DNA of 64,000 bases, taken from Ustilaginoidea virens (taxonomy: Eukaryota; Ascomycota; Sordariomycetes; Hypocreales; Clavicipitaceae). Numbering within the stretch: position 1 is the stretch's first letter; every line of letters begins with the position of its first letter. The notes beneath the pieces were generated by a model. It had not been told where the DNA came from and did no database searches. It saw only the letters and a list, made by a program, of their open reading frames with translations. Location: positions 5,508,001 through 5,572,000 of the forward strand of contig NC_057319.1 in NCBI RefSeq assembly GCF_000687475.1, given 5' to 3'. This document shows, piece after piece, positions 23,029 through 33,546 of this stretch. A program made the translations under genes and the position numbers.

Positions 23029-25120
23029 GAGGACGGTGTCTACAGCAACCGGCTTTGGCTGTCGAGAATCGAGGTCCTTGGGGGGGGGGACTTGATCTTA
23101 TTGCCTTGCCCCCCTGTAGCGGTGCTTTGGGATGCAAGAGACGCCAGATAGATGTCCAGTGGGACGGGACTTGTTCCAAGAGCGGCCGGCGATTGGGAGG
23201 CTCTCTTCCCGTTTGCTTTCCTGTTCCTCTTCTTTCTTTTTTTCTTTTTTTGGTCTTGGACCCTGTCACACCATTCCGAGGCCTCGCCGGTTGGAGGGGG
23301 CATTCGAATATATATATACGGGTTGCACAAGATGATGACTGACGATTCGCTTTTTGCGTTACCTGCATCATGTGGTCTGCAGGGCAAGGACACACGACAT
23401 GCTGTTACATGGGGAAGCCTCCGGGAGCCGGGGCGGAGTCGAAGGGACTGCGTGGACGCGGACTGGGCGCATCGGGTCATGGCGAGCATCAGCACCGCCG
23501 CGGCGATGCAGGTCTGGCATTGTGCGTGAGAAGCAGATTCGGCTGCTTCGAATCACCACCACGTGCATTCTAGGCTTCTGTATCGTTCTTGGAACTCTTT
23601 AGCAATGCCTGTTCGAGTCATCGCGAGTGTGGGCAGAAAGCAAGAGATTCAACGCTTTGCTTTGCTGCTCCCTCGCGCGGGGGGATTCCCGACCGCAAGC
23701 GATAGCGCCGTGCGGATGCGCACACCGACCGGCACGCAGTCGGCTGGATTTCCTTCGGCGCCAAAACTCCCTCCCGATGACGCGACGAAAAAAAAACATC
23801 GCAGGCCGACCGGGCGGCGTTGCGGTGTCCGTCGGGCGGACCCCAAAGCGCCGGCGGTTGACGGGCCCGCCCGGGCCGGCATCCGGAGTCTACCGGCACA
23901 CCCATCGGGGGACAAGCGGGCGATGCTGGCAGCGCTCCGTCGCTGCGGGTGTGCGACTCGGCAAGGGTGCGTGCGGGCTGCCGGGCACCAGGAGGAACTG
24001 GCGGCGCGGCCCAAAGGAACGCAGCTTGGCATGGGAACGAGGCCTGGTATCCGGCCACGAGGTCGGGGTGGGGCCGGGCGTTCTTGGGCCAGAGGTGCAT
24101 GGGAGTCGGAAGCTGTTGCCAAAGACGCCTGCCTGCATGCTCAAGGCGGCGAGTTCAGTTTGCCGGGCTCGACGGGGTGCGCGTCCCCCCCGGGCTGCGG
24201 AACTGCCTTGCCATGGCGGCTGGACCCGCCGACGAGCGGGTTCGATTATCACGGGAGGCGTTCCTGGCGAGGGATGGGTTTGCAGCATCGGCTTGGTGTT
24301 GGGTTGCGGGCTAGACACGCAAGCGGAGTTCGGGACGTGCTGGTAGTGGTGGTGGTGGTTGTCCCGGCAATCTGGGATGTGTAGACGCTGGCGTGGTGCG
24401 CAGGTTGGAGTCTACGGTGCTGAGAGGCAGACGCGTCCACGTTTCTCATCCGGCAGCCATGAAAGAAAAGGGGCATGCGTTGGGCGCGGCAGCAGCAGCA
24501 GCAACGGGGCCTCGTAGCTTATCCACGGACACTGGGACGACACGCACCGGCGCAAAGCACGGCGCAATCACGCACGCAATGGAACAAGCAATCAGCGACG
24601 ACGGCCCTGATCGGCGTGAACATGAAAACTCGACGGAAAACTACGGGACGGCAAGGACCCACGCCCAGAAAAGCAACCACAACCAAACCCACACGTAGCG
24701 GCTCCACGGGCCGGGTTCGAAGAAAGTGCCGCCCCCCTTGAAGCACGACCGCATCGTGGCTTGCTCCTACGCCTTTGAATAATGACTGCGCCAGAGCCAG
24801 AGCGGATTGGCGCAGCTTGAGCCGCGGGGCCAGCAAGCAAGCGCAGCAGCATCTGGCTCGATGCGAGAGGGAACCCCGAGAGCGGAATCGTGCCTGACGG
24901 TGCTGCGTTTCGAACCGGGGGGGGGCAACCGTCGAGACTCGAAAGGGGAACCAGGTCATGCCGCGTTCCCCGTCGCAGAATGCTTGCGCTAGCATCAACA
25001 CAGGCCAGCGGCGATTCGATCCATCGCCTCGAAGCCTACCTGGCGGCCAGAGACGCCCTGCAGCACCACCACCCAAACGTCGTGCTCCGGACCAAAAAAA
25101 GGCGCATGCCGCCTGGCGGC
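23029..25120. other. 2.1-kb GC-rich spacer, no credible gene
   Basis: Between 23560 and 24400 all frames on both strands are long and open, with Pro/Arg/Gly/Ala-rich translations, which is typical of GC-rich non-coding DNA. There is a short TA run near 23310 and a GTGGTG run near 24345. No domain motif was found in any frame. Confidence 0.5.
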
Positions 25121-26772
25121 CTAGAACATGGGCTCCGTGCTGGAAAAGTCCTTGATGCGCCGCAGCAGGCGCTGCAAAACGCGGAGCCCCGCGCTGGGCG
25201 CATCCCCCGGCACCATGTGACCCGCCAGCGCAACCTCGTAAAAGGTCAGGCCGCGCTCCTCGCGCCAGACGCCCACGCGGCCGCTGCTGCCGACGACGCC
25301 GCCGCCGGAGACGTTGTGGCGAGGGACGAAGAACGGCGTGGACGGGTACTCGTGGAACCCCTTGGCTCCCCCCCAGGTGGTGTTTTGCAGCGCAAAGAGC
25401 GTCCCGTTGGTGGGCAGCAGGAAATCGAGCGCGCCGGACCCGATGATGACGTTGCGCGTCTTGGCCACGACTCGGGCGAGGGTGCCGTCGAGGGCCGGGC
25501 CCGGCGAGGCGTCCCCGTGGGGGAAGACGCCCCGGCGGCAGAGCTTCCAGTCGATGCTGGGGGCGTGTATGGCCCGCTGCACGTCGGCTCGCTCAAAGTA
25601 CGTCTCCGGGGCGGACGGCGGGGGTTTTCCGCGGGCGTTGGGGTCGCCCAGCGGCTGGTACGGCTGCGGGCACGTGTTTAGGATGTGGTAGGGGTCGAAG
25701 CACGGGTTGGCGGTGAAGAGGAGCTCTCTGGCGATGTCGAAGAGCGCCTGGTCGCGCGGCGGCGGCGGGAAGGGGTCCGCGGGCGGCGGGAAGGTAAAGT
25801 ACCGGTTGGTGTACTCGGTGCAGCCGTCCTTGTCGGCCTGCTTCCGGAGCTGCGCGACGGCGGCGCGGTCGAGCCCCAGCGCGCCGGCCCAGTGGGCGAG
25901 GTACGGCTCGGCGGGCAGGAGGGTCTGCAGGCCCAGGGTGCCGATGACGGGGTCGTTGATGGCGATGCGCTGACGTTGAAGTACTTGGCGTCGTTGGCCT
26001 CGAGGAAGCCGTCGGCAATGTAGGGCACGTACATGCCCGCGTAGGACTCGCCAGCCAGGTACACCCGGCGGTGGGCCAGGCCGAACGTGTCGACAAAGTT
26101 TCTCCAGAAGCCCTTGAACTGCTCGGCCAGCTCGACCTCGTTGCGTATGTCGGGCTCTCCCTGGCTGAAGCCGGTGCCGACCGGCTGGTCGACCCAGACC
26201 GTGTTGGCGAGGTTGGACCACGCGTACGCGTTCTTGACGACCGACAGCGTGCCCGGCTGCCACAGGAACGGGCCGTTTTCCGACAGCATCCCCCCCAGCG
26301 ACGAGCACCCGGGCCCGCCGTTGAGCCACACGACAATCTCGTCGCTCGCCTGGGCCGCCGGCGACGGGAAGAACCAGAAGAACAGCTTGCGCGTCTCGTT
26401 TGCCCGGTCCGAGATGGGCAGCAGCCCGGCGTAGGACTCGCCCGCGTCAAAGGGGACCAGGGGGATCGCCTTGCCGTCGACGGCGAACTTTGCGGACCGC
26501 TCGTTGAGGTACGGCGACGTCGGGGCCGATCGCTCCGCCACGCGGGGGCCGTTGGCGTCGGACGCGTGGGCGTCAACGTGCGACGGGGGCTTGAACAGGT
26601 TCTGCAGCGCCTTCGAAGGCGGCGTCCTGGCTGGCCTGGGCGAGCCGGCCGAAGATGCTTACCGACGCGACGAGTCTTGCGGGACGAATGGTGGCAAAAG
26701 GGGCAAGTCTTGCGCTTGCAATCGTGGGAGGAAGAGGAGAGGCCGTTGCCGTGCGGAGCAGGACGGCTTCAT
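25121..26772 (-). CDS. Serine carboxypeptidase (peptidase family S10), frameshifted
   Basis: The downstream frame (to stop 25121) and upstream frame (from about 26601) together make one S10 enzyme, broken near 25969. The upstream frame has NGGPGCSSLGGM, WVDQPVGTGFS and the nucleophile motif GESYAG. The downstream frame has DPVIGTLGLQ, the Asp region SGALDFLLPTNGT and the His region AGHMVPGDAP. All three catalytic residues survive but lie on different sides of the break. One base seems to be missing where the family needs NVS-G-IAIND, and no splice signals surround the point. The N-terminus is also unresolved. A good donor (GTAAGC, 26662) and acceptor (GCTGCAG, exon from 26601) exist, but the ATG at 26770-26772 is one base out of frame with them; with one more base the start would look like a signal peptide. 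S10 enzymes are secreted or vacuolar and remove C-terminal residues. Either it is a young pseudogene or the assembly has errors. Confidence 0.8.
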
Positions 26773-28985
26773 TTTAACAAGTCGTGCGAGCCAGGCAAGC
26801 CCAGCGGCGTTGGCGGGGGATGCAGTCATCTGTCTGACTTGGCCCGGACGATGTCAAGTTCCGAGGAGGCCGAAGTCGCTCTTCCGTTTCCACGTCTGGC
26901 TGAGATCTGACGATGACGGCGAAACACGCTATTGGCGCGGGTGAGTGTGTAGAAGGCCGGATCATCCGAGCGCGAGACGTTACCCCGGATGGAAGCGACG
27001 CCAAATGTCTGGTTCCCGGCGGCAAATCTCGTATTGAAACATGAACAAAACCGTCCATATATCCGGAGCGAGGCATGACCATGGGTACAGACTCCACACG
27101 AATACGACTTATCCCTACATTTACGGACCTCGGACGCCAGGCAGAGAAGAACAAAGCAGGGGCTGTGCTTCTAATTTCCGGCGTGCTTAATGGTCTTGGT
27201 GGTGAGCAGACCCCTGCGGACCGCGAGTCCAGTTTGCCATACGAAGTAATTGTGGAAACAATCGTGGCCAGGGGACCCGAGCGCTGCCGCGCTACCTGCA
27301 GAGGGCAGCCAAAGGCTTGTTGAGTCGACAGGCTTGAGACAAGGCTACGTCTGCCATCTGTCCTCCCTCTGCCATGCACCATGAAGATGGTGCTGTGACG
27401 GGCCGGATTTCACGGCTTCGTTTTCATCAACACTCGGCATCGCGTTGATTCCGGCGATTTTGCCGCATGGCTTGGGCCAACCACTTGGCGAGGCCCAGGG
27501 GCTTGGCTCTCCACCAGAGTCAACAGAGAAGGCCGCTTGACGAAAGGCATCGTATTCAGGTAAAGTAAGCTTGCGTGCCCTCCTCGGCTACCGGTCGGTA
27601 GATGAGACCCGGCAGGCTGTCTTTGCCATGAGACGCTGCTGGCAGCAATGAGTGTCGGAGAAGCCGGCGCACCCAGCGAGCTGGACATGATCAAGGTCTA
27701 CATCAAGCTCTCGATCGACACCGTCTTGTAGCCTCTCTATCTCTGCAGCACGCGGCATCAACCCTCTCTGCGGCCGCCACGCCGGGCGGCAATTGTGGCG
27801 CCATGGCCCCAGCCCGGCCGGCCGAGCCATTGCTGAGCCGACGCATCCACGGCCACGGGCGAGACGGACGTCTGGTGAGAGCTTGGGATATCCCGCGAAC
27901 CGGCTCGCGCGGTGCGACATGGGCGAATCCGCATCGAGGGCGGAGACGTCTTGTGCAGACCACGCCAGCCAGGCGTGCTTTGGACGAGGAAGAGAATAGA
28001 ATAGGGGAGAAGCCTGAAGTCAAGGGAGGAGCAAAAAAGATGCATGCAAAAGGAAAAGAAAAAAAAAGGAAAGCCGGCCGCGCTCGTGGCACGTGCACAG
28101 GCACGCGCACCAGAGGGTAAAGCTACAAGGTACAACGGCTACAGCGTGGACAAGCCAAAGGTGGCGCCATCCGCGACAGCCATAGCGTCAGCCCACCTCC
28201 AACCTTATCATCGAATCCTGCCATGCGTTCATCGCATTTAATACATGACGGCCGAGAAAGCAAAGCAAGCTGCAGATTACCGACAGGAGGCACAGCTGAC
28301 GCATGCGCAACGCCCGCCGTCCGGAGTGCCGAAAAAAGCGCCCCCGTACGGCGTAGGTAGGTGGCGAGCGGGGCATTTGTAATGATGACTCCGCACACCT
28401 GCCTGATTAGGTACGCTTTGTAATCTTTGTCATGAATTTCGGTCTTGTGCACTAAGCGTGCACTAAGCGTGCACTAAGCAACCAAGCTGAGGGCGGCATT
28501 GCACGGCGGGGTGCCTGCGGGTCTCCGATGGCCCCTGGGCGGGGTCCCTGATGATTCAGGGTTGCCTAATGCTCGCCAAGCGGGCCAGGTGGCCCTGATG
28601 GCCACGCGCGTCGTCGTCCCATTGGCCTGGCTCGGGGCCGCGGGCCGCGCCACAGGGCGACACCACAGGGCGGCTTAGCTAATCCGCCTGCAGAAAGCGC
28701 GATAGCAGTCATAGAAACTTGGCCGCGCACCTGTTGGCGGGCAAAAAGAACATTCCAGCACGGCGGCACCACGGCAGCAGCAGCTGCCGACGGTGATAAA
28801 GCGAGGGTGCAACCCCCCTCGGCCGCTGCTGAGCATCCGGTTGCTCCGCGGCACACCAAGCACTCCCATTCCGTCAACAACTGCCCTCCCGACCACGCAC
28901 CGCATCGCAGCTTAGCTTCTCCCCCCCCCCTCTCTTCCCCTTCGCCGACTTCCGACTTGGACCCCCCCGTTGGCAACCCGCCGCC
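26773..28985. other. 2.2-kb spacer between divergent genes
   Basis: No supported gene. A 27-codon plus-strand frame at 27648-27731 (MSVGEAGAPSELDMIKVYIK...) has good codon usage but is too short to call. 28448-28479 carries three copies of GTGCACTAAGC. The last 400 bp are C-rich and form the leader of the nitroreductase gene. Confidence 0.5.
28448..28479. repeat. Three tandem copies of GTGCACTAAGC
   Basis: Three 11-bp units lie in tandem, the third slightly truncated, about 500 bp upstream of the nitroreductase start. They could be slippage products or repeated binding sites. Confidence 0.7.
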
Positions 28986-29705
28986 ATGGCCTCTGCACCC
29001 CTCACCGCCGACCAGTTCCTCGCGGCTGCCAGCCACCGCCGGAGCGTCTACGGCCTCAAGGGCACCAGCAAGCTGTCCGACGCGCAGGTCCAGCGCATCA
29101 TCGAGCAGGTCCTCTCGTTTGCGCCCTCCTCGTACAACACCCAGCCCGTGCGCATCACCCTCATCACCGCCGACAAGCACAAGCAGTTCTGGGACGTCAT
29201 CTCCGCGGCCGCCGAGCCCGTCCTCAAGGCCGCCGGCGACCATGTGTGGAACCACATGAGCGGGCTGTTTGCCGCCTTCCGCGCCGCCTACGGCTCGGTA
29301 AGTTCCCCCCTTCCGCACCCCCGGGTTGGAGAATGGGCCGTCCCTGGGTACGGGATGCGTTTGCTGACCCGCCCCTTTGCGCAGATTGTCTTTTGGGAGT
29401 CTGGCAGCTCCGTCCGGGAGGCGGCCGAGAAGCACAAGTCTGCCGCGCACATGTTTGCCGAGTTCTCCGACCACGCCAACGGCATGAACCAGATCATGGT
29501 GTGGACCGCCCTCGAGCTGGAGGGCCTGGGCGCCAACCTGCAGCACTTGAATGCCATTCCGGCCGTCGAGGCCGCCATCAAGGAGTTTTGCGGCGTCCCG
29601 GACGACTACAAGCTCAAGGCGCACATGAACTACGGGGACGAGGCGCAGCCGCACCCGGAGAAGCCGTCCAAGTTGCCGTTTAGCGAGACCTTGAAGGTTC
29701 TTTGA
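28986..29705 (+). CDS. Nitroreductase family protein (Frm2/Hbn1-like)
   Basis: Two exons, 28986-29297 and 29385-29705, give 210 residues. The 87-bp intron has GTAAGT, branch TGCTGAC and acceptor GCGCAG, and joins RAAYGS to IVFWESG. Family features are HRRSVYGL near the N-terminus, the FMN-contacting SSYNTQPVR at about residues 48-56, and ALELEGLGANLQH with a C-terminal PEKPSKLPF. The length fits the small fungal nitroreductase-like proteins. These are FMN-dependent and linked in yeast to lipid signalling and oxidative stress; the physiological substrate here is unknown. No targeting signal is seen. The intron is a multiple of three with no in-frame stop, so unspliced RNA would encode a 239-residue form. 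The start is the first ATG after a C-rich leader. Confidence 0.9.
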   Translation: MASAPLTADQFLAAASHRRSVYGLKGTSKLSDAQVQRIIEQVLSFAPSSYNTQPVRITLITADKHKQFWDVISAAAEPVLKAAGDHVWNHMSGLFAAFRAAYGSVSSPLPHPRVGEWAVPGYGMRLLTRPFAQIVFWESGSSVREAAEKHKSAAHMFAEFSDHANGMNQIMVWTALELEGLGANLQHLNAIPAVEAAIKEFCGVPDDYKLKAHMNYGDEAQPHPEKPSKLPFSETLKVL

Positions 29706-31383
29706 TTTATGGAGGGCTCAAGGTGGGGGGGGGGCAGCAGCTGGGGGCGGCTGGGCACCGCGGTTGGGTTCACATGGTGGACGGTAGCACAAGGGCAGGC
29801 TTGGTTTGATTGCTTGCCAAGGCCGCCTCGTTGGCCCTTTCCAGGACGATCCTCTTGTCTACAGTGCCGGATACATCAAGGGCGTTCGGGTCAGGCAGTG
29901 CGATGCGTTGCGGCGGGATGATCTAGGTAGCTGTCTCCAGAGCGTGCGGCCACAAATACACCAGTGCGTTGCTCGCCCCAAGCGTTCATGTTCCCATGCT
30001 GGCGGCCGAGAACCTGCTCACTTGCCCATGGGTCGAGTACACGTCTTCACCCGGTGGAACAAGTCACTGGCCGGGATTGAACCTCGGCCTTGTCCCAGAT
30101 GCGAGGTTACAAGACCATGGGCGCTCTTTGCTCTACGACCCCAACAGAGGTTTCAAGACAAAGACGTTGGGGCCGCTCTACGTCGTTCGCTCTGTCATAT
30201 GTAGCCTTTCCCAAAAGGGGCACCATTAGGCTGGCCGCCGAGCGTTTCGACGGATCAGCACGCGGCCGCCAAGACCGGAGTGGGGCGCGTCGCTCAACGC
30301 CGATGGGCGTCCGGGCCGGCCGGCGCCCCCTTTGAAACTTGCGAGCCGCGATATCGAGCACTTTGGAGCAGTATTCCGACAAGTGCGTGTAATGCCCGAC
30401 GGTGGAACTCGTGGACGAATCTTGCGAATCCGCTATTTGATTTCGATGGAATCCGCACGCTACGGCAGGACGAGGACCAGGACAGAACACCACCCCCCAG
30501 GTATGTATGTAGCTTGGGCTTGGAGGTTCGAGGAGCCTCGGTGAAAAAAGACGACACGCTACTATACCAGACTGCGCGAAATCGACTCCGCAATCACACT
30601 GAGGGCTCCCAGACTTGCCTGCATTGCAGGTCGGTGCCGGGATTCCCAGCGCCGCCAACAGCAGATTGTCGTCAGGCAAACCTGCTGCGAAAACGAAGCC
30701 CATTCCCGAGCCAGGATTGCCGCGGTGCCACATGCGGGCTGAGAATCCCAAGTACGTGCGCCTCAGGCACTATAAGGCTCTGCAGATGCTACACAGGCTG
30801 CTGCACAGGCTACTTTAGTAGACTGTATCATCATCAACAGGCTTATCAACAGCCTCATCAAGTAGGCCCTCTCACAGCACAATAGCCGGCTGCATCCCCC
30901 TTTTACATAGGTCAGCATGATTAAGCATTTCGCATAATAGTACCAGTATATAAAGTCATACGCAATCCTAGCCTAGGGCCAGGTCCCTCATCCTCACAGA
31001 TAAATTCGCAAGTAGGCTCTAGCCAGCCCTTAAAAAATGGGCATAGTACAGGCCTTGATAAAAGTTCTACGCAAATGACAAACTCCCCGAGTAGAGATGG
31101 AGAGCAAGAACTTGGCTATACACATATCTGACCGTGCTTTTCTTCATGACTTTCTCTATAAACGCCCATGTTCGTCCATGACTACCCATGATTCGCCTCT
31201 TCCGTCAGCCCCTACGAGCCATCCGTCAGATCCTACGGTACCCTCGTCGACTTCGACCCCTCCCAAGTCTTCGGAACCGCAACCATATTCGTAGCAGTGA
31301 AGGTGAAGGTCACTGCTAATGGAAAACAGGGCATAAGGGTACAAGGTTTTGGGTTTAGGGCCTGTTGCATGTTCCATAATCCG
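29706..31383. other. 1.7-kb spacer turning AT-rich toward the FunK1 gene
   Basis: Up to about 30800 composition is mixed with no motif-bearing frame. 30890-31090 is AT-rich and TpA-rich like the RIP blocks. A 65-codon plus-strand frame at 31097-31294 is Ser/Pro/Thr-rich and not credible as a gene. A weak tRNA-like stretch on the minus strand around 30070-30160 was rejected. Confidence 0.5.
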
Positions 31384-33546
31384 CTACTGCGTTTTTACGT
31401 GCTCATCCTTTTGTGCCTGCTGAATGACGTCTAGAACTGATGAGTACAGACGAGGATTCTCTCTTTTCCAGGCCTGATTATTTGGAAATATTCTTTTCCT
31501 CAATTCATTTACCCACGGGATTAGAGGTTTGTAATGTGGCGTGAAGTACGTTTCCGACCTGCTGAGGAACGTAGCCTCATTAGCAATCGTACCAGCCTTG
31601 ATGTCCGCAAGTAACTCAAGGCTGTCATAGTTCCAGTGATCATATTTAACCGTGCCAACACTTTTGCCGTGGCCCTCATAGTGGATGCAGATCCAAAAGA
31701 GGACCCAAAAAAAAGACTCCAGGTCGTGCATGAAAGAATGAATTTCGCCGTTGAGTAGACCGATAGCCATGAAGGCCCTCGTGCCCGTCTTTCCCTTCGC
31801 TCCCGATACGCTATCCCGCCGGATTTTAATAGCATGGTCGAAGTCAATAAGGAAGCCCGGCCAGGATGAGTTTTCCGCGTCCTCGTTTATCATGAGATTG
31901 TTGGTTGAAATATCTCGATGCAAGAAGCCTGCTTTGTAAAGTAACTCATGTCCCCTTACGCAGCACTCGAAAGCCGCAAGTAAAGCCGCTCGAGTGCTTG
32001 CTTCGTAGATCGGCTTCCCGTAATCTCTAACGATGACCCGCCGGTGGATACGGTTTGGTGCTGCCGTCATTGAAGATGTGGAGCACGAGCGCTTGGCTGG
32101 TGGCAGTATGGTGTCATCAATACTGGATGGTCGTTTCGAGCCAGAGCCTTGCCCTTTTTTTGAAGTGCTGGAAGTAGACGTGAGAAGAACCGCGCGCAAC
32201 AGTAATTTTTTCCGCCCTGACTGACGACTCGGTGCCTTCGTAACATCAAGTCCCCGTCGAACATTATCTTTGACATCATCATCGGAAGCGCCGATACGAA
32301 CAGTCTCATGGTGATAATATCTGGCGACGTAGCTCACACCTTTCTCAGTCGCTTCTTGTATCAACTCACCCTCTTCATCCCGTTCGATATACTGCCATGA
32401 GTCCTTGATGACAAGTGGCGTGGATGGGTCATCTTCATGGTGAGCTTTCCAACAAGTGGTGGCTCGACCAGAGACACATGATGAGCGTTTCATAACCTTA
32501 TCAATGATGAGACGCTCTTTCTGACCCTTTCGTTCGATCTCGATGTAGTGCTGCCTGTCAGCTGTTATTATAGTCGGGTCAAAGCCAAGTGTCTCCTCGT
32601 TCATGAGAAGAAATCCCAAAATTACAGTAATGAATTGGCGGGCCCCGTCATCGGTATTGATGTCGAATCGTTCCGAGGCAACAGCCCCTAGCCGGTCATA
32701 TAACCAAACTCTCATAAGAGACCCACAGAGAGTGAATCCCAATAGAAAACGGCGCGTATCTTGGGCAGCGAGTACCTCTCGTGCATACCTTGCGAGATCA
32801 ATCCATGCAACTGATGCAATATCAGCCTTTGGGTTGCACTTTAGTTCGCAAGCGATAAGGACGTGTGACCATCGATGTCTCGGATGATTAGCGGCTTGTT
32901 CATACTCGAGGTCACTGTTGACAAAACCAATGTCCATGCTGCGTTTACCTGTAGAACCTAGAAGTGGTGTCCTAGGCTGCGCCAGAAGCTTCCGTCGGCG
33001 CGTGGGAGCTGAACCAGAACAAGCTGCGAATGCTTCTAGCTTTGGCACCAGGTCGGTAAACCAAGGTAAGACGTTCTCTTGTGTTGGGTTTACTGGCCAT
33101 TTGGTCCACTTCCCGTTGAACAGGGGGTCATCGCCTTCAAGACACCGGTTGAAGACCGTCCGAGATAAATTGTCTAGCTCCTGGATGCCGCCGAAGAAGA
33201 CGTCACAGAAATTAGGAACGTCGACGGAGAAGCTTCCTAGCTCTTGCGTTAAAAGTTGATCCATATGGCGACGGAGTTCTGGCGAGTTCAGAACGCTGCT
33301 CGTGCTCCGGAATGGGGTTTGTTGCAGCGAAGTTGCAGCTGGTTGCGGAGGAGGCGTCGTCTCAACAGCTGTGGTGGAAAGAAAGTCCCAAATCTGCTCA
33401 TCTCGAGTTTGGTCGGACATAGCCATCTCAAGGAGTGGCTTGAGGTCATCAATGACGCAGTGGCCAGCATGAGGGGACGAGATGGCACTTCCAAGTCTCT
33501 GAAGATGCGTGCGGAGGGTGGTCCTCCCAGATGTCAAGTGAAGCAT
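31384..33546 (-). CDS. FunK1-type fungal protein kinase
   Basis: A single open frame gives 720 residues from the first in-frame ATG (33546). It has the FunK1 architecture: an N-terminal extension (TPPPQPAATSLQQTPF, then SVDVPNFCDVFFGG), a middle part with SHVLIACELKCNPKADIA, DPTIITADRQHYIEIER and WKAHHEDDPSTPLVIKDSWQ, and a C-terminal kinase lobe. The catalytic loop is HRDISTNNLMI (His543-Asp545). The DFG position reads DFD in LIDFDHAIKI, as is usual for FunK1, followed by KTGTRAFMAI and HDLESFFWVLFWI. FunK1 kinases are expanded in fungi; their substrates are mostly unknown. Base composition is clearly less GC-rich than neighbouring genes, and repeat debris flanks it. The frame continues a few codons upstream without an ATG, so an additional 5' exon is possible; Met at about 33428 is an alternative start. 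Confidence 0.85.
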   Translation of the reverse strand: MLHLTSGRTTLRTHLQRLGSAISSPHAGHCVIDDLKPLLEMAMSDQTRDEQIWDFLSTTAVETTPPPQPAATSLQQTPFRSTSSVLNSPELRRHMDQLLTQELGSFSVDVPNFCDVFFGGIQELDNLSRTVFNRCLEGDDPLFNGKWTKWPVNPTQENVLPWFTDLVPKLEAFAACSGSAPTRRRKLLAQPRTPLLGSTGKRSMDIGFVNSDLEYEQAANHPRHRWSHVLIACELKCNPKADIASVAWIDLARYAREVLAAQDTRRFLLGFTLCGSLMRVWLYDRLGAVASERFDINTDDGARQFITVILGFLLMNEETLGFDPTIITADRQHYIEIERKGQKERLIIDKVMKRSSCVSGRATTCWKAHHEDDPSTPLVIKDSWQYIERDEEGELIQEATEKGVSYVARYYHHETVRIGASDDDVKDNVRRGLDVTKAPSRQSGRKKLLLRAVLLTSTSSTSKKGQGSGSKRPSSIDDTILPPAKRSCSTSSMTAAPNRIHRRVIVRDYGKPIYEASTRAALLAAFECCVRGHELLYKAGFLHRDISTNNLMINEDAENSSWPGFLIDFDHAIKIRRDSVSGAKGKTGTRAFMAIGLLNGEIHSFMHDLESFFWVLFWICIHYEGHGKSVGTVKYDHWNYDSLELLADIKAGTIANEATFLSRSETYFTPHYKPLIPWVNELRKRIFPNNQAWKRENPRLYSSVLDVIQQAQKDEHVKTQ

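Noticed and set aside
23560..24400. Several overlapping 140-270 codon frames on both strands
   Set aside because: All frames are open because of high GC and none has a motif or plausible composition.
26774..27382. 202-codon minus-strand frame
   Set aside because: No motif, Arg/Ser/Pro-rich, and it begins in the probable promoter of the carboxypeptidase gene.
30070..30160. tRNA-like stretch on the minus strand (GTAGAGC and GGTTCAATCC boxes)
   Set aside because: The acceptor stem does not pair and the T-stem is broken, so it is at best a decayed relic.
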